In this document: positions 1-9,051 of the stretch, in pieces | How positions within the stretch are numbered: the first letter of the stretch is position 1 | How the letters are laid out: every line of letters begins with the position of its first letter | NCBI RefSeq assembly: GCF_900100925.1 | Contig: NZ_FNKO01000002.1 | Coordinates: forward strand, 2,480,001 to 2,544,000 | Source: Actinopolyspora saharensis | GTDB lineage: Bacteria; Actinomycetota; Actinomycetes; Mycobacteriales; Pseudonocardiaceae | Length of the DNA stretch: 64,000 nt | Reading direction: 5' to 3' | The notes under the pieces: generated by a model | The model's input: the letters and a program-made list of their open reading frames with translations, nothing else | The model's database searches: none | What the model was told of the DNA's origin: nothing | Made by a program: the position numbers and the translations under genes

Positions 1-1
1 G

Positions 2-2449
2 GTGGTGGACGACGCCCAGAACCTGGACCCGCAGCAGTACCGCCTGTGCAGGCGCATCGGGGACACGGCGTCCGAGTTCCTGCTCGGCGGCGACCCAGAC
101 CAGGCGGTTTTCTCCTTCAGGGGCGCCGATCCCAGCAGTCTGTCCGAAGCGGACCCGAGTGGGGAGCGGACCCTGGTTCTCGGGGCCGATCACCGGATGT
201 CGACGCGCGTGCGCAGGGCGGTGCGGCGCTTGGCCGCGCGTCTTCCCGGCTCGGGGGAGCAGCGCCGGCTCTTCGGAGCGGACCTCGCCGAGGACTCCGG
301 ACATCGGGACGAGGGGGGCGAGCAGTCCGCGGACGGGGGCGTCCAGGTTCGGCTGCTGGCCTCGCAGGCCCAGCAGGCGGCGTGGGTGGCCGACCAGCTG
401 CGCCGAGCGCACCTGCTGCGCGGGGTGGCGTGGTCGGACATGGCCGTGATCGTCAAGTCCACCGGGATCTCGCTGCCGGTGCTGCGCAGGGCGTTGCTGG
501 CCGCAGGGGTCCCGCTGGAACTCGGGGACGAGGAGATCCCGCTGGCACGACGCCCGGCCGTGCGTCCGTTGCTGACGCTGCTGCGGTGCGCGGCACGTCC
601 GTCCGATCTGGACTCGGACACGGCCGAGTACCTGCTCGGTTCGCTGCTCGGAGGGGCGGACTCGTTGGCCCTGCGACGACTGCGGCGCGGGCTCCGCAGG
701 TTGGACCTGGAGGCGGGCAACGATCGCCCGAGCGGTGAGGTGCTGGTCGAGGCGCTGTGGGACGCGGACAGGCTGGCCGCGCTGCAGGGGAGCACGGCGG
801 AACCGGCTCGCCGGGTGTCCGCGCTGCTCGACGCGGCCGGGCGGGCCTGCGCGCGCGGGCAGAGCGTCGAGGACGTCCTGTGGCGGATCTGGAAGGACAG
901 CGGGGTGGAGCAGACCCTGCTGGCGCGTTCCGAGCGGGGAGGCGTCGGCGGGGCGCGGGCCGATCGCGACCTGGACGCGGTGGTCGCGCTGTTCGACGAG
1001 GCCGCGCGGTACGTGGACCGACTCCCCGGGGCGGACGCGGCCTCGTTCGTCGAGCACCTGGAGAACCAGCGCATCTCCGGTGACACGCTGGCACCGAGCG
1101 CACCCGGTGGGGACGCGGTGTCCGTGCTGACCGCGCACGCGGCAGTGGGGCGCGAGTGGGAAGTGGTGGCGGTGCCCGACGTGCAGGAGGGCATCTGGCC
1201 GGACCTGCGGTTGCGCGGATCGCTGCTCGGGGTCGAGCGCCTGGTGGACGTTCTGTCCGGTGTGGATTCCCCGGACGTGGTCTCCGCCTCGGCGCCGCTG
1301 CTGGCCGAGGAACGTCGCCTGCTGCTGGTCGCGGCCAGCCGGGCGCGCAGGACGCTGCTGGTCGGCGCCGTGCGCGGTGAGGAGGAGCAGCCGTCCAGGT
1401 TCCTGGACGAACTGGACGGCACCGACGAGGACCCAGAGACGGAGCAGCGCCAGGTCGCCAGGCCCGAGCGCGGCCTGAGCCTTCCCGAGCTGGTGGGTGA
1501 GCTGCGTCAGGTGGTCAACGACGACACCGCGGGAACGGAGCGTCGCCGTCACGCGGCCGCGCAGCTGGCCAGGCTCGCGGATGCCGGGGTGCGGGGGGCG
1601 CACCCGGACAGCTGGTACGGGCTTCCCGAACCGTCCAGCTCCGCCCCGCTGGTGGGCGAGGACGAACCGGTCCGGGTGAGCCCGTCCACGGTGGAAGTGC
1701 TGTCGACCTGCCCGCTGCGGTGGATGATCGAGCGGCACGGCGGTCAGGACGCGGCCGAACTGGCTTCGGTCGCCGGTACCGTGGTGCACTCGCTCGTCCA
1801 GGCCGCGGCCGAGGGGGCCGACCGGCAACGGCTCGAGCAGGCCCTGGATCAGGCCTGGGAGTCCGTGGACGCGGGAGCTCCCTGGTACTCCCGCAGGGAG
1901 CGCGAGCGGGTGCGCGGGATGCTGGACTCGTTCCTCGCGTGGTTGGACTCATCGCGCGCCGAGCTGGAACAGGTCGCGGTGGAACGCGACCTGGACCTGA
2001 CGGTGCCCGCGCGGGAGGGCGGACACCAGCTGCGGCTGCGGGGCCGGGTGGACCGGCTGGAGAAGGACGGCGGTGGCAGACCGGTGATCGTGGACATCAA
2101 GACCTCCAAGACCCCGGTGAGCAAGGAAAGGGCCGGGCAGCACACCCAACTGGCGGTTTACCAGCTCGCCGCCGCCCTGGGAGCTTTCGGCGCGGAGGAG
2201 ACGCGCGAGCCCGGTGGGGCGCGGTTGGTCTACGTGGCCAAGCCGGAGTCCCGGAGCGGCGCGGCCACCGAGCGGGTGCAGCGCGGATTCGACGAGGAGG
2301 AGGTCCGCGGCTGGCTGGACGTGGTGCACGAGGCGGCCGCCGCGGGCACCGGTCCGGAGTTCCGCGCCGTCGAGAACGCGGAGTGCCCGCGCTGTCCCGT
2401 GCGGACCAGTTGTCCGGTGCACTCATCGGGAAGGCAGGTCGGTCAGTGA
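2..2449 (+). CDS. adnA: AdnA subunit of AdnAB helicase-nuclease (5' partial)
   Basis: The C-terminal 815 residues of a UvrD/Rep-type helicase fused to a RecB-family nuclease are visible; the N-terminus with Walker A lies before the window. The fragment opens at a motif II variant (VDDAQ, usually DExQ), then motif III (GGDPDQAVFSFRGAD). Motif V is degenerate (TAHAAVGREW, where active motors have a Lys before the G), and motif VI-like LLLVAASRARR follows. The nuclease domain has GTVVHSLVQ, VIVDIKTSK and QLAVYQLA. One Cys before it (STCPLRW) and three at the end (CPRCPVRTSC) match an Fe-S-clamped nuclease. AdnAB resects double-strand breaks in actinobacteria. The stop overlaps the adnB start by 4 bases (GTGA), so the two are translationally coupled. 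About 230 residues are missing compared with the mycobacterial AdnA of ~1045 residues. Confidence 0.9.
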   Translation: MVDDAQNLDPQQYRLCRRIGDTASEFLLGGDPDQAVFSFRGADPSSLSEADPSGERTLVLGADHRMSTRVRRAVRRLAARLPGSGEQRRLFGADLAEDSGHRDEGGEQSADGGVQVRLLASQAQQAAWVADQLRRAHLLRGVAWSDMAVIVKSTGISLPVLRRALLAAGVPLELGDEEIPLARRPAVRPLLTLLRCAARPSDLDSDTAEYLLGSLLGGADSLALRRLRRGLRRLDLEAGNDRPSGEVLVEALWDADRLAALQGSTAEPARRVSALLDAAGRACARGQSVEDVLWRIWKDSGVEQTLLARSERGGVGGARADRDLDAVVALFDEAARYVDRLPGADAASFVEHLENQRISGDTLAPSAPGGDAVSVLTAHAAVGREWEVVAVPDVQEGIWPDLRLRGSLLGVERLVDVLSGVDSPDVVSASAPLLAEERRLLLVAASRARRTLLVGAVRGEEEQPSRFLDELDGTDEDPETEQRQVARPERGLSLPELVGELRQVVNDDTAGTERRRHAAAQLARLADAGVRGAHPDSWYGLPEPSSSAPLVGEDEPVRVSPSTVEVLSTCPLRWMIERHGGQDAAELASVAGTVVHSLVQAAAEGADRQRLEQALDQAWESVDAGAPWYSRRERERVRGMLDSFLAWLDSSRAELEQVAVERDLDLTVPAREGGHQLRLRGRVDRLEKDGGGRPVIVDIKTSKTPVSKERAGQHTQLAVYQLAAALGAFGAEETREPGGARLVYVAKPESRSGAATERVQRGFDEEEVRGWLDVVHEAAAAGTGPEFRAVENAECPRCPVRTSCPVHSSGRQVGQ

Positions 2450-5400
2450 TCACCCCACAACGCGTGGCCCAGGCGCTCGGGCTGCCCGAGCCGACCGCCG
2501 AGCAGGCCACGGTCGCGGGCGCCCCGGCGGAACCGGCGCTGGTGGTGGCCGGAGCGGGCGCGGGCAAGACGGAGACGATGGCGGCGCGGGTCGTCTGGCT
2601 CGTCGCCAACGGTGTCGTCACTCCCGAGCGGGTGCTCGGGTTGACCTTCACCCGCAAGGCCGCCAGGCAGTTGGCCGACCGGGTGCGGGCGCGGCTGCGC
2701 CGCCTGGCCGGGTCCGGGCTGCTGGAGGAGGTCGATCCCTCGGGAGGTCTGCGCGCGCGGGTGCTGGCCGAGGAACCGACCGTGCTGACTTATCACGCCT
2801 ACGCGGGCAGGATCGTTTCCGAGCACGGCTTGCGCGTTCCGGTCGAACCGGGCGCGCGGTTGCTGCCCGAGACGGCGTCCTGGCAGTTGGCCCACCGCGT
2901 GGTCTCCGGCTGGACCGCCGATCTGGACACCGACAAGGTTCCGGCGACGGTGACCGAGTACCTGCTCTCGCTCGCAGGCGAGCTGGCCGAGCACCTGGTC
3001 GAGCCGGAGCGGGTCCGGGAGCACGCCGAGCGGATGGCCTCCCTGGTGGAGAACGCGCCGCCCGAGAAGCGGCAGCGGGCGAAGCTGCCGCAGGAGCTGC
3101 AGCGGGTGGTTGCGGCGCAGCGGCTGCGCGCGGCGCTGCTCCCGCTGGTCGAGGCCTACACGGCGCGTAAGCGCGGCGAGGCGGCGATGGACTTCGCCGA
3201 CCAGATGTCGTTGGCCGCCCGTCTGGCCGCGGAACACCCCGAGGTTGCGGCGGGGGAGCGCAACCGCTTCGCCGCCGTGCTGCTGGACGAGTACCAGGAC
3301 ACGGGGCACTCCCAGCGCGTGCTGCTGCGGAACCTGTTCGGCTCCGCGGAGGGGAGCGCGCCGTTGCCGGTGACGGCGGTTGGGGATCCGGCGCAGGCCA
3401 TCTACGGTTGGCGCGGGGCCAGTGCCGCGAACCTGCCCAGGTTCACCACGGACTTCCCCCGGCGGGACGAGAGCTCGGATGCCACCCCGGCAGCCCGCTA
3501 CGGCCTGCTCACGAGCTTCCGCAACCCTCCGGGAATACTGCGGCTGGCCAACGCGGTGGCCGAGCCGTTGCGCGCGGCCGGGTTGGACGTCGAGCAGTTG
3601 CGGGCCAAACCGGACGCGCCCGCAGCCGACATTCGCGGCGCCCTGCTGGAGGACGTCCGCACGGAGCGCCGGTGGGTGGCCGAACGCCTGGCTCGGTGTT
3701 GGCGCGCCGCGGTGGAGGCCGACGGTGCACCGCCCACGGCCGCGGTGCTGGTCCGGCGGCGTGCGGACATGGCGGAGATGGCCGAGGCGCTGCGTGCCGA
3801 GGGGTTGCCCGTCGAAGTGGTCGGCCTCGGCGGGCTGCTGGACGAGCCCGAGGTCCGGGACCTGGTGAGCGCGCTGCGCATGCTGATCGACCCGTTGGCG
3901 GGCACCGCGGCGATGCGCCTGCTCACCGGTTCGCGCTGGCGCCTCGGCGCGGCCGACATCGCGGCCCTTTCCGCTCGTGCCGGGGAACTGGGCGAGCGCA
4001 AGGCTTCCGGTGGCTCCGAATCCGGTGTTGAGGACGCCCTGGAGGCGGCTCTTCCCGGTGAGCGCGCGGAGCAGGCAGGTCTGGTCGACGCGCTCGACGA
4101 CCCGGGTGAGCGGGAGCGCTACTCGGAGGAGGGCTACCGCAGGATCCGCAGGCTGGGGGGCGAGCTGGCCGCGCTGCGGCAGCGGCTGGAGCAGCCCCTT
4201 CCGGAGCTGGTCGCCGACGTGGAGCGCACCCTGCTGCTGGACATCGAGAGCATGTCCCGCACCGACGGGGTCGGCAGGGCCCACCTGGACGCGCTGGCCG
4301 AGGTGGTGACCGAGTTCGCCACCGCGAGCCCCACCGCCACGCTTCCCGGGCTGCTGGACTACCTGGACTCCGCCGAACACGCGGAGGACGGTCTGGAGCC
4401 GGGCGAGGTGGAGGTCGCCGAGGACAGGGTGCAGGTGTTGACCGTGCACGCGGCCAAGGGGCTGGAGTGGCAGCTCGTGGCCCTGCCGCACCTGGTCTCC
4501 GGCGTCTTCCCCGGCAAGCGGAAGTCCTCGTGCTGGCTGCGCTCGGTCACCGATCTGCCACCCGAACTGCGGGGGGACGGCCCCGATCTGCCGCGGCTGG
4601 ACCTCGACCGGCTGGAGGGGTTCACCCGCAAGGAGCTGCATCGGGAGCTGGACGAGCACGACGCCGAGTTCGAGCAGCGGCGGTTGACCGAGGAGCGCAG
4701 GCTCTTCTACGTCGCGCTCACGCGTTCGGAACGCACCCTGCTGCTGTCCGGGCACTGGTGGGGTGAGAGCGGGGGCAGGCCCAAGGGGCCCTCCGAGTTC
4801 CTCGAGGAGACCGCGCGGGAGCTGACCGGTCACGCGGACCACGGTGTGCTCGAGCACTGGGCCCCGGAACCGGAGGAGGACGCGGAGAACCCGCTGGCGG
4901 AGAAGGGCCGGAGCCTGCTGTGGCCGGTGGACCCGCTGGAGGGGCGCAGAAACGCCGTCGTGGAGGGCGCCGAACTGGTCCGGGCCGAGCTGAACCGGGG
5001 GACGGCGGATCAGCGGGCGAGCGAGCGGGACGAGCAGGAACTCGATCCGGAGGTGCTGCGCTGGCGGCGGGACGTGGACGTGCTGCTGGCCGAGCGCGAG
5101 CGGGGCAGCGGGCAGGAGCGGGTGCGGTTGCCCGACCAGCTCTCGGTCAGTCAGCTGGTCGAGCTGGCCGAGTCGCCCGAGCGCTTCGCCCGGGGGCTGC
5201 GGCGTCCTCTCCCCGCGCCGCCCAATCCGGTCGCGCGGCGCGGCACGGCTTTTCACGCCTGGTTGGAGCGGCGCTACACCTCGGAGGCCCTGTTCGAGGT
5301 GGACGAGCTGCCCGGGGCCTCCGACGAGTCGGCCGCTCCGGACGAGCACCTCGATCGGCTCCGCGACGCGTTCCTGGCCGGTTCCTGGGCGGACCGGGTC

Positions 5401-5727
5401 CCGCACCGCACCGAGGTGCCCTTCGAGACCCGGATAGCCGGAGTGGTCGTACGGGGCCGGATGGACGCGGTCTTCTCCGATCCGGACGGGGGGTGGACCG
5501 TGGTCGACTGGAAGACCGGCTCCGTGCCGGACGAGCGCCGCATGTCCGCGACCGAGGTGCAGCTCGCCGCGTACCGGCTGGCCTGGTCGGAGATCTCGGG
5601 GGCGCCGGTCGAGTCGGTGCGCGCCGCGGTGCACCACGTGCGGCACGACCGCACCCTGCGCCCGACCGACCTGCTGGACGCGGAGGGGTTGCGCAAGCTG
5701 ATCCTGTCCGTGCCTTCCGAGGAGTGA
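2446..5727 (+). CDS. adnB: AdnB subunit of AdnAB helicase-nuclease
   Basis: This 1093-residue protein is close in length to mycobacterial AdnB. All UvrD-type motor motifs look intact: Walker A VVAGAGAGKTET near residue 30, TFTRKAA, Walker B LLDEYQDT, motif III GDPAQAIYGWRGA, SFRNPP, TVHAAKGLEW and RRLFYVALTRSERT. The C-terminal RecB-like nuclease has GTAFHAWLERR, GRMDAVF, VVDWKTG and QLAAYRLAW. The GTG start overlaps the adnA stop as GTGA, and the reading frame has no alternative start that would keep the Q-motif region. The intact motor, against the eroded one in AdnA, fits the published view that AdnB is the lead translocase. It acts with AdnA in the cytoplasm on double-strand-break ends. 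Confidence 0.95.
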   Translation: MITPQRVAQALGLPEPTAEQATVAGAPAEPALVVAGAGAGKTETMAARVVWLVANGVVTPERVLGLTFTRKAARQLADRVRARLRRLAGSGLLEEVDPSGGLRARVLAEEPTVLTYHAYAGRIVSEHGLRVPVEPGARLLPETASWQLAHRVVSGWTADLDTDKVPATVTEYLLSLAGELAEHLVEPERVREHAERMASLVENAPPEKRQRAKLPQELQRVVAAQRLRAALLPLVEAYTARKRGEAAMDFADQMSLAARLAAEHPEVAAGERNRFAAVLLDEYQDTGHSQRVLLRNLFGSAEGSAPLPVTAVGDPAQAIYGWRGASAANLPRFTTDFPRRDESSDATPAARYGLLTSFRNPPGILRLANAVAEPLRAAGLDVEQLRAKPDAPAADIRGALLEDVRTERRWVAERLARCWRAAVEADGAPPTAAVLVRRRADMAEMAEALRAEGLPVEVVGLGGLLDEPEVRDLVSALRMLIDPLAGTAAMRLLTGSRWRLGAADIAALSARAGELGERKASGGSESGVEDALEAALPGERAEQAGLVDALDDPGERERYSEEGYRRIRRLGGELAALRQRLEQPLPELVADVERTLLLDIESMSRTDGVGRAHLDALAEVVTEFATASPTATLPGLLDYLDSAEHAEDGLEPGEVEVAEDRVQVLTVHAAKGLEWQLVALPHLVSGVFPGKRKSSCWLRSVTDLPPELRGDGPDLPRLDLDRLEGFTRKELHRELDEHDAEFEQRRLTEERRLFYVALTRSERTLLLSGHWWGESGGRPKGPSEFLEETARELTGHADHGVLEHWAPEPEEDAENPLAEKGRSLLWPVDPLEGRRNAVVEGAELVRAELNRGTADQRASERDEQELDPEVLRWRRDVDVLLAERERGSGQERVRLPDQLSVSQLVELAESPERFARGLRRPLPAPPNPVARRGTAFHAWLERRYTSEALFEVDELPGASDESAAPDEHLDRLRDAFLAGSWADRVPHRTEVPFETRIAGVVVRGRMDAVFSDPDGGWTVVDWKTGSVPDERRMSATEVQLAAYRLAWSEISGAPVESVRAAVHHVRHDRTLRPTDLLDAEGLRKLILSVPSEE

Positions 5728-5825
5728 GTGATCCCACCGCTGTGTCCACCGGAGACTGAACGAAAAACACACGTTCGAGTGGTGCGGCTTGTATTCGGGG
5801 GTGTTCACCCAGGAATATGCCCGCG

Positions 5826-6443
5826 ATGTCGCAGATTACGGAAACCAGGCTCGACGCCTCCTTGCAGACCGAGGTGTCCGTGGACGAGGAGGTCCTGTCC
5901 CTGCAGGCCCCCCTCGTGCTCGTGCGAAGGGACGAACAGGGGGGATGGTTCTTCGAGGGCCCCGGCGGAGCGGACTCCGGTTCGGCCGTGCTGACGGTGC
6001 TCGGCGCCGTGGTGAACGCTTGGCCGCACGTGGCGGCGCTGACTGAGCTGCAGCCGGGCTCCTCCGCGATCTGGTCCTGGCAGAGCCACGGCTGGACCAG
6101 CGAGTTCGAGTGCACCTGTGGTGAGTGCGAGCAGCCCAAGCCCGTGGATCTCGATCGGCGCAGCTGGCCCGCGGATCTGGACCCGGAGACGATCGTGAGC
6201 GTGGAGGAGAGCGCGCTGGCTGGGCAGGTGGCGCTTTCCGACATCCTGCACACCTCCGGCAGGATCGCGCTGCTCGGCCCCGGTGAGCAGAACCGCTCGA
6301 GCGAGGAGATGACTTCGGTGGCCCTGGCCAACGTGATCCGGCGCTGGCCGCACACCATGCGTGCGCTGCGCTCGGTTCGGCCGGGGTATCTGCTGCGCTG
6401 GAACCCGGACAGCCTCAACTGGCACGAGTACGAGACCGTCTGA
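5826..6443 (+). CDS. Conserved hypothetical protein with internal duplication
   Basis: This soluble, acidic 205-residue protein shows no signal peptide or membrane segment. Two halves share a pattern: residues 60-90 (VVNAWPHVAAL, PG at 77-78, Trp at 90) and residues 168-199 (VIRRWPHTMRAL, PG at 187-188, Trp at 199). Each is preceded by a short strand ending in a glycine turn. A Cys cluster CTCGEC (Cys96, 98, 101) lies between the halves and could bind a metal. The first half loosely resembles DUF2185/Imm33-type sequences; this is an impression, not a match. The ATG at 5826 is chosen because AGGA lies 11 bases upstream; an in-frame ATG at 5817 is possible. It is 98 bases downstream of adnB on the same strand and faces a convergent hypothetical gene. 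Confidence 0.75.
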   Translation: MSQITETRLDASLQTEVSVDEEVLSLQAPLVLVRRDEQGGWFFEGPGGADSGSAVLTVLGAVVNAWPHVAALTELQPGSSAIWSWQSHGWTSEFECTCGECEQPKPVDLDRRSWPADLDPETIVSVEESALAGQVALSDILHTSGRIALLGPGEQNRSSEEMTSVALANVIRRWPHTMRALRSVRPGYLLRWNPDSLNWHEYETV

Positions 6444-6600
6444 GCGGAGTTCCGCCGGATCGAGTCGTCGGTCGGCGTCAGGGGCGCTGTCAGCTGCTCC
6501 CGGCGCCGCAACCCCAACTGTGCAACAGGCACCGAGGCGCAGCCTTGGGAGGTTCCGCCGAGCAATCACCCACGGCTACCCGGAGGGAGACCTCCGAGGA

Positions 6601-7212
6601 TCAGCCCCGGTCCGGTTCGTTCGGGGTGTGGTGCGGTTTTCCGTCGGTGGGGCGCCCCGCGTTCTGAGTGCTCTCCGGATGGCTGTGCACCACTCGTTCG
6701 TAGAGCAGTTCCAGCAGCCATCTCTCGAACAGCGAGGTGCCGAACTCAGTTCTGCGGTCCTCCGGGGCGAGGACGAGTTCGGCAGCTCCGTCGCGGTCCG
6801 CGGTTACCGCCCCGATCCCGTAGTAGTCCATTTCGGTGAGCGCCCAGGGGCGGTAGGGGTGGTCGCCGGGCAGCACCGCCGCGCAGGGAGCCACGGTCAG
6901 CATCGTGCCGCACGCACGCGTGGCCTTGCGGGCCTTGGAGACGCGTACCAGCAGTCCCACCAGCTCGACCGCGGGAACGGGCAGTCGGTCGAGGGAGCGC
7001 GATTCGGACCAGGCCTCCACGCGGGCCGGATCGGTCTCCGGGGGCCAATCGTTCACGCTGCGCCACTGGTGAACATCGAAACGCAGCCGGGTCACGGCGG
7101 TGAATCGTGCTCCGAGCGCCGCTATGTCGGAGACGAGGTGGCCGTGCCAGCCCAGGGCGCGAGCCGCCTGCTCAAGCTGCTGCACCGCGGAATGGTAAGC
7201 AGGACAGCTCAA
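6601..7212 (-). CDS. Hypothetical protein, possible TTG start
   Basis: This 203-residue soluble protein was not recognised. It is rich in Trp and charged residues, with a compact core containing ALGWHGHLVSDI, LRFDVHQWRSV, RACGTMLTVAP, LTEMDYYGIGAV and LFERWLLELLYERVV. The last 30 residues are hydrophilic and probably disordered. A TTG at 7212 is the most upstream start, with GGAG about 11 bases before it; a GTG ten codons in (residue Val10) is the next option. It is convergent with the gene ending at 6443 and divergent from the K+ channel gene, with 251 bases between. Coding is supported by length and by the coherent hydrophobic pattern; no function is proposed. Confidence 0.65.
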   Translation of the reverse strand: MSCPAYHSAVQQLEQAARALGWHGHLVSDIAALGARFTAVTRLRFDVHQWRSVNDWPPETDPARVEAWSESRSLDRLPVPAVELVGLLVRVSKARKATRACGTMLTVAPCAAVLPGDHPYRPWALTEMDYYGIGAVTADRDGAAELVLAPEDRRTEFGTSLFERWLLELLYERVVHSHPESTQNAGRPTDGKPHHTPNEPDRG

Positions 7213-7463
7213 GGTTCAACAACTCCACACGCGCTCGGGGGCCAAAGTGTTACCTACCGGTGTCGCGGCGTACGCGTAGCGCCCACCCGGTCCAGGATAA
7301 CCGCATCGGCGGTCCGGCGTAGCCCGCGTCCCGCGAACGGCGGTTTCGGTCCGGTGGTCGGAAGGGATTCCCGGCCTCGGCGGGTCGGTCGTCGGGACGC
7401 GGGGGGCCGGACGGGACGGCCACGAGTGTCCGTTCCGCGGAGGAGGCGTTACGGTGCTCGCTC

Positions 7464-8573
7464 GTGGACAAGCACACTAGCCGAACCACGCGTTTCGGAC
7501 GTTCGCTGCCCGGGCGCCGCTCCGATTCGACCCTGACCGATCGACTCACCGACCGACCGGATCACGCGCTGGTCGGGGTGGTCCGCATGCCCGCCACCGC
7601 CGTCGGTCCCGTCAAGTCGATCATACGCAGGATCATCGGGGCGAGTCTCGCTCTCGCGATTACCGTGCTGCTGGTCTACATCGACCGGGGAGGCTACAGC
7701 GACACGGACGGCACGCCGCTGAGTGTGCTGGATGCCCTCTACTACGCCACCGTTTCGCTGTCGACCACCGGGTACGGTGACATCGCTCCGGTGTCGACCT
7801 CGGCGAGGCTGGTGAACGTACTGGTCATCACCCCCTTGCGGGTACTGTTTCTGATCGTGCTGGTTGGCACCACTCTGGAGGTGCTCACCGAGCGCTCGCG
7901 TCAGGCACTGAAGATCCAACACTGGAGGTCCAGGGTGCGCGACCACGTGGTCGTCATCGGGTACGGCACCAAGGGAAGAGCCGCGGTGACCGCGCTGCTC
8001 GGGGACGGGGTCGAAGCGGGCAACATCGTGGTCGTCGACACGGAGCCGACTGCCCTGGAAGCGGCGTCCTCGCTCGGTCTGGTGACCGTCAACGGCTCCG
8101 GTACTCGTTCGGACGTCCTCCGGGTGGCGGGCATTCCGCGCGCCAGGGCGGTGGTGGTGGCCCCGCCCCGCGACGACACCGCCGTGCTGGTTACGCTCAC
8201 CTCGCGCGAGCTCGCGCCCAAGGCGCAGATCGTGGCGGCCGTGCGGGAGGCCGAGAACGTCCACCTGCTCCGGCAGTCCGGGGCCGACTCGGTGGTCATC
8301 TCCAGCGAGACCTCGGGAAGGCTGCTCGGGATGGCGACCTCGACCCCCTCGGTGGTCGAGATGTTCGAGGACCTGCTCAGCCCCGATCTCGGGCTGGCCA
8401 TCGCCGAGCGGGAGGTCGACAGGACCGAGGTCGGGGGATCCCCCCGGCACCTCTCCGACATCGTGCTGGGCCTGGTCCGGGACGGGCAGCTCTACCGGGT
8501 GGACGCCCCGGAGGCCGACGCGATCGAGGAGGGGGACCGTCTGCTGTACGTGAAGAAGGTGGCGAACTCCTAA
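7464..8573 (+). CDS. Two-TM potassium channel with cytoplasmic TrkA-N (RCK) domain
   Basis: This 369-residue membrane protein has a basic cytoplasmic N-terminus, TM1 at about 53-73, a pore helix with selectivity filter TTGYGD at residues 101-106, and TM2 at about 114-135. A TrkA-N/RCK Rossmann domain follows with the nucleotide loop GYGTKG, then a TrkA-C-like tail (residues ~285-369). This is the architecture of prokaryotic ligand-gated K+ channels, where NAD(H) or another nucleotide bound by the RCK ring gates the pore. It takes the place of M. tuberculosis Rv3200c next to adnB. The GTG start at 7464 is preceded by a purine-rich AGGAGG somewhat far upstream (~20 bases). A nearer GTG at 7454 is in another frame and stops after eight codons. 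Confidence 0.9.
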   Translation: MDKHTSRTTRFGRSLPGRRSDSTLTDRLTDRPDHALVGVVRMPATAVGPVKSIIRRIIGASLALAITVLLVYIDRGGYSDTDGTPLSVLDALYYATVSLSTTGYGDIAPVSTSARLVNVLVITPLRVLFLIVLVGTTLEVLTERSRQALKIQHWRSRVRDHVVVIGYGTKGRAAVTALLGDGVEAGNIVVVDTEPTALEAASSLGLVTVNGSGTRSDVLRVAGIPRARAVVVAPPRDDTAVLVTLTSRELAPKAQIVAAVREAENVHLLRQSGADSVVISSETSGRLLGMATSTPSVVEMFEDLLSPDLGLAIAEREVDRTEVGGSPRHLSDIVLGLVRDGQLYRVDAPEADAIEEGDRLLYVKKVANS

Positions 8574-8725
8574 AGCAGCTCCGACCCGTTCGGGCGGAGA
8601 GCGGGGGAAGGGGAGTCGAGCGCGCCCACGTGGTGTTTTCCCGTGATCTCGTACGGGCGAACAGAAGAACACCGTCGTGATCTGGGGCGTTGCCGCCGCC
8701 CTGCCGATATTCGGAAGTGACGGAG

Positions 8726-8756
8726 GGCACAGTCGCCGCGTTCGCGGCGCTGTGCC
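8726..8756 (+). terminator. Strong hairpin downstream of K+ channel gene
   Basis: Arms GGCACAG-CGCCGC and GCGGCG-CTGTGCC pair over 13 bp with one bulged T and a 4-base loop. There is no T-run, so it may be a Rho-independent terminator of the actinobacterial kind without a U-tract, or a processing or stability hairpin. It lies 153 bases after the channel stop and 55 bases before the next start. Confidence 0.5.
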
Positions 8757-8811
8757 GCCCGACCGGACAGCCCGAATCGGCACGAGACGGAAAGTGGTGA
8801 CCGCGCGCTCG

Positions 8812-9051
8812 ATGGAACGCACCCAGGTTTTCTGGATAACCCCGGAAGACGACACCAGACAGCACGCGACGTTGTGCGAACCTCCCGCCGAGGGCGGGAA
8901 GGTGGAGGTCCTCGGCGGGCACGCCCCCGTGCTCGCTCCGGAAGCGCGGGACCGGCGGGGATGCCAGATGTGGCACACCCGGCCGTTCTGCGAGGAGTGC
9001 TTCACGGCTTACCTGAAGCTGCCGATCGCTCGGCCGGAATGGAAGTCGTGA
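8812..9051 (+). CDS. Small Cys/His zinc-finger-like protein, first of a pair
   Basis: This 79-residue protein begins MERTQVFWITPEDD and carries HATLC near residue 23 and CQMWHTRPFCEEC near residue 56. That gives an H-x2-C ... C ... C-x2-C arrangement like the small actinobacterial zinc-finger proteins that begin with a Trp-x-P motif and RHA/HAT followed by Cys. The ATG at 8812 is preferred because the residues upstream are Arg/Gly-rich and low in information. Its TGA overlaps a GTG start of the next gene by 4 bases (GTGA), so the two are translated as a pair. The role is unknown; partner or nucleic-acid binding is inference from the Cys/His pattern. Confidence 0.6.
   Translation: MERTQVFWITPEDDTRQHATLCEPPAEGGKVEVLGGHAPVLAPEARDRRGCQMWHTRPFCEECFTAYLKLPIARPEWKS

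Noticed and set aside
2443..5808. A long open frame antisense to adnB and similar long antisense frames elsewhere
   Set aside because: They are Gly/Arg/His/Pro-rich, lack any domain, lie opposite genes with full motif sets, and arise from third-position GC in this high-GC DNA.
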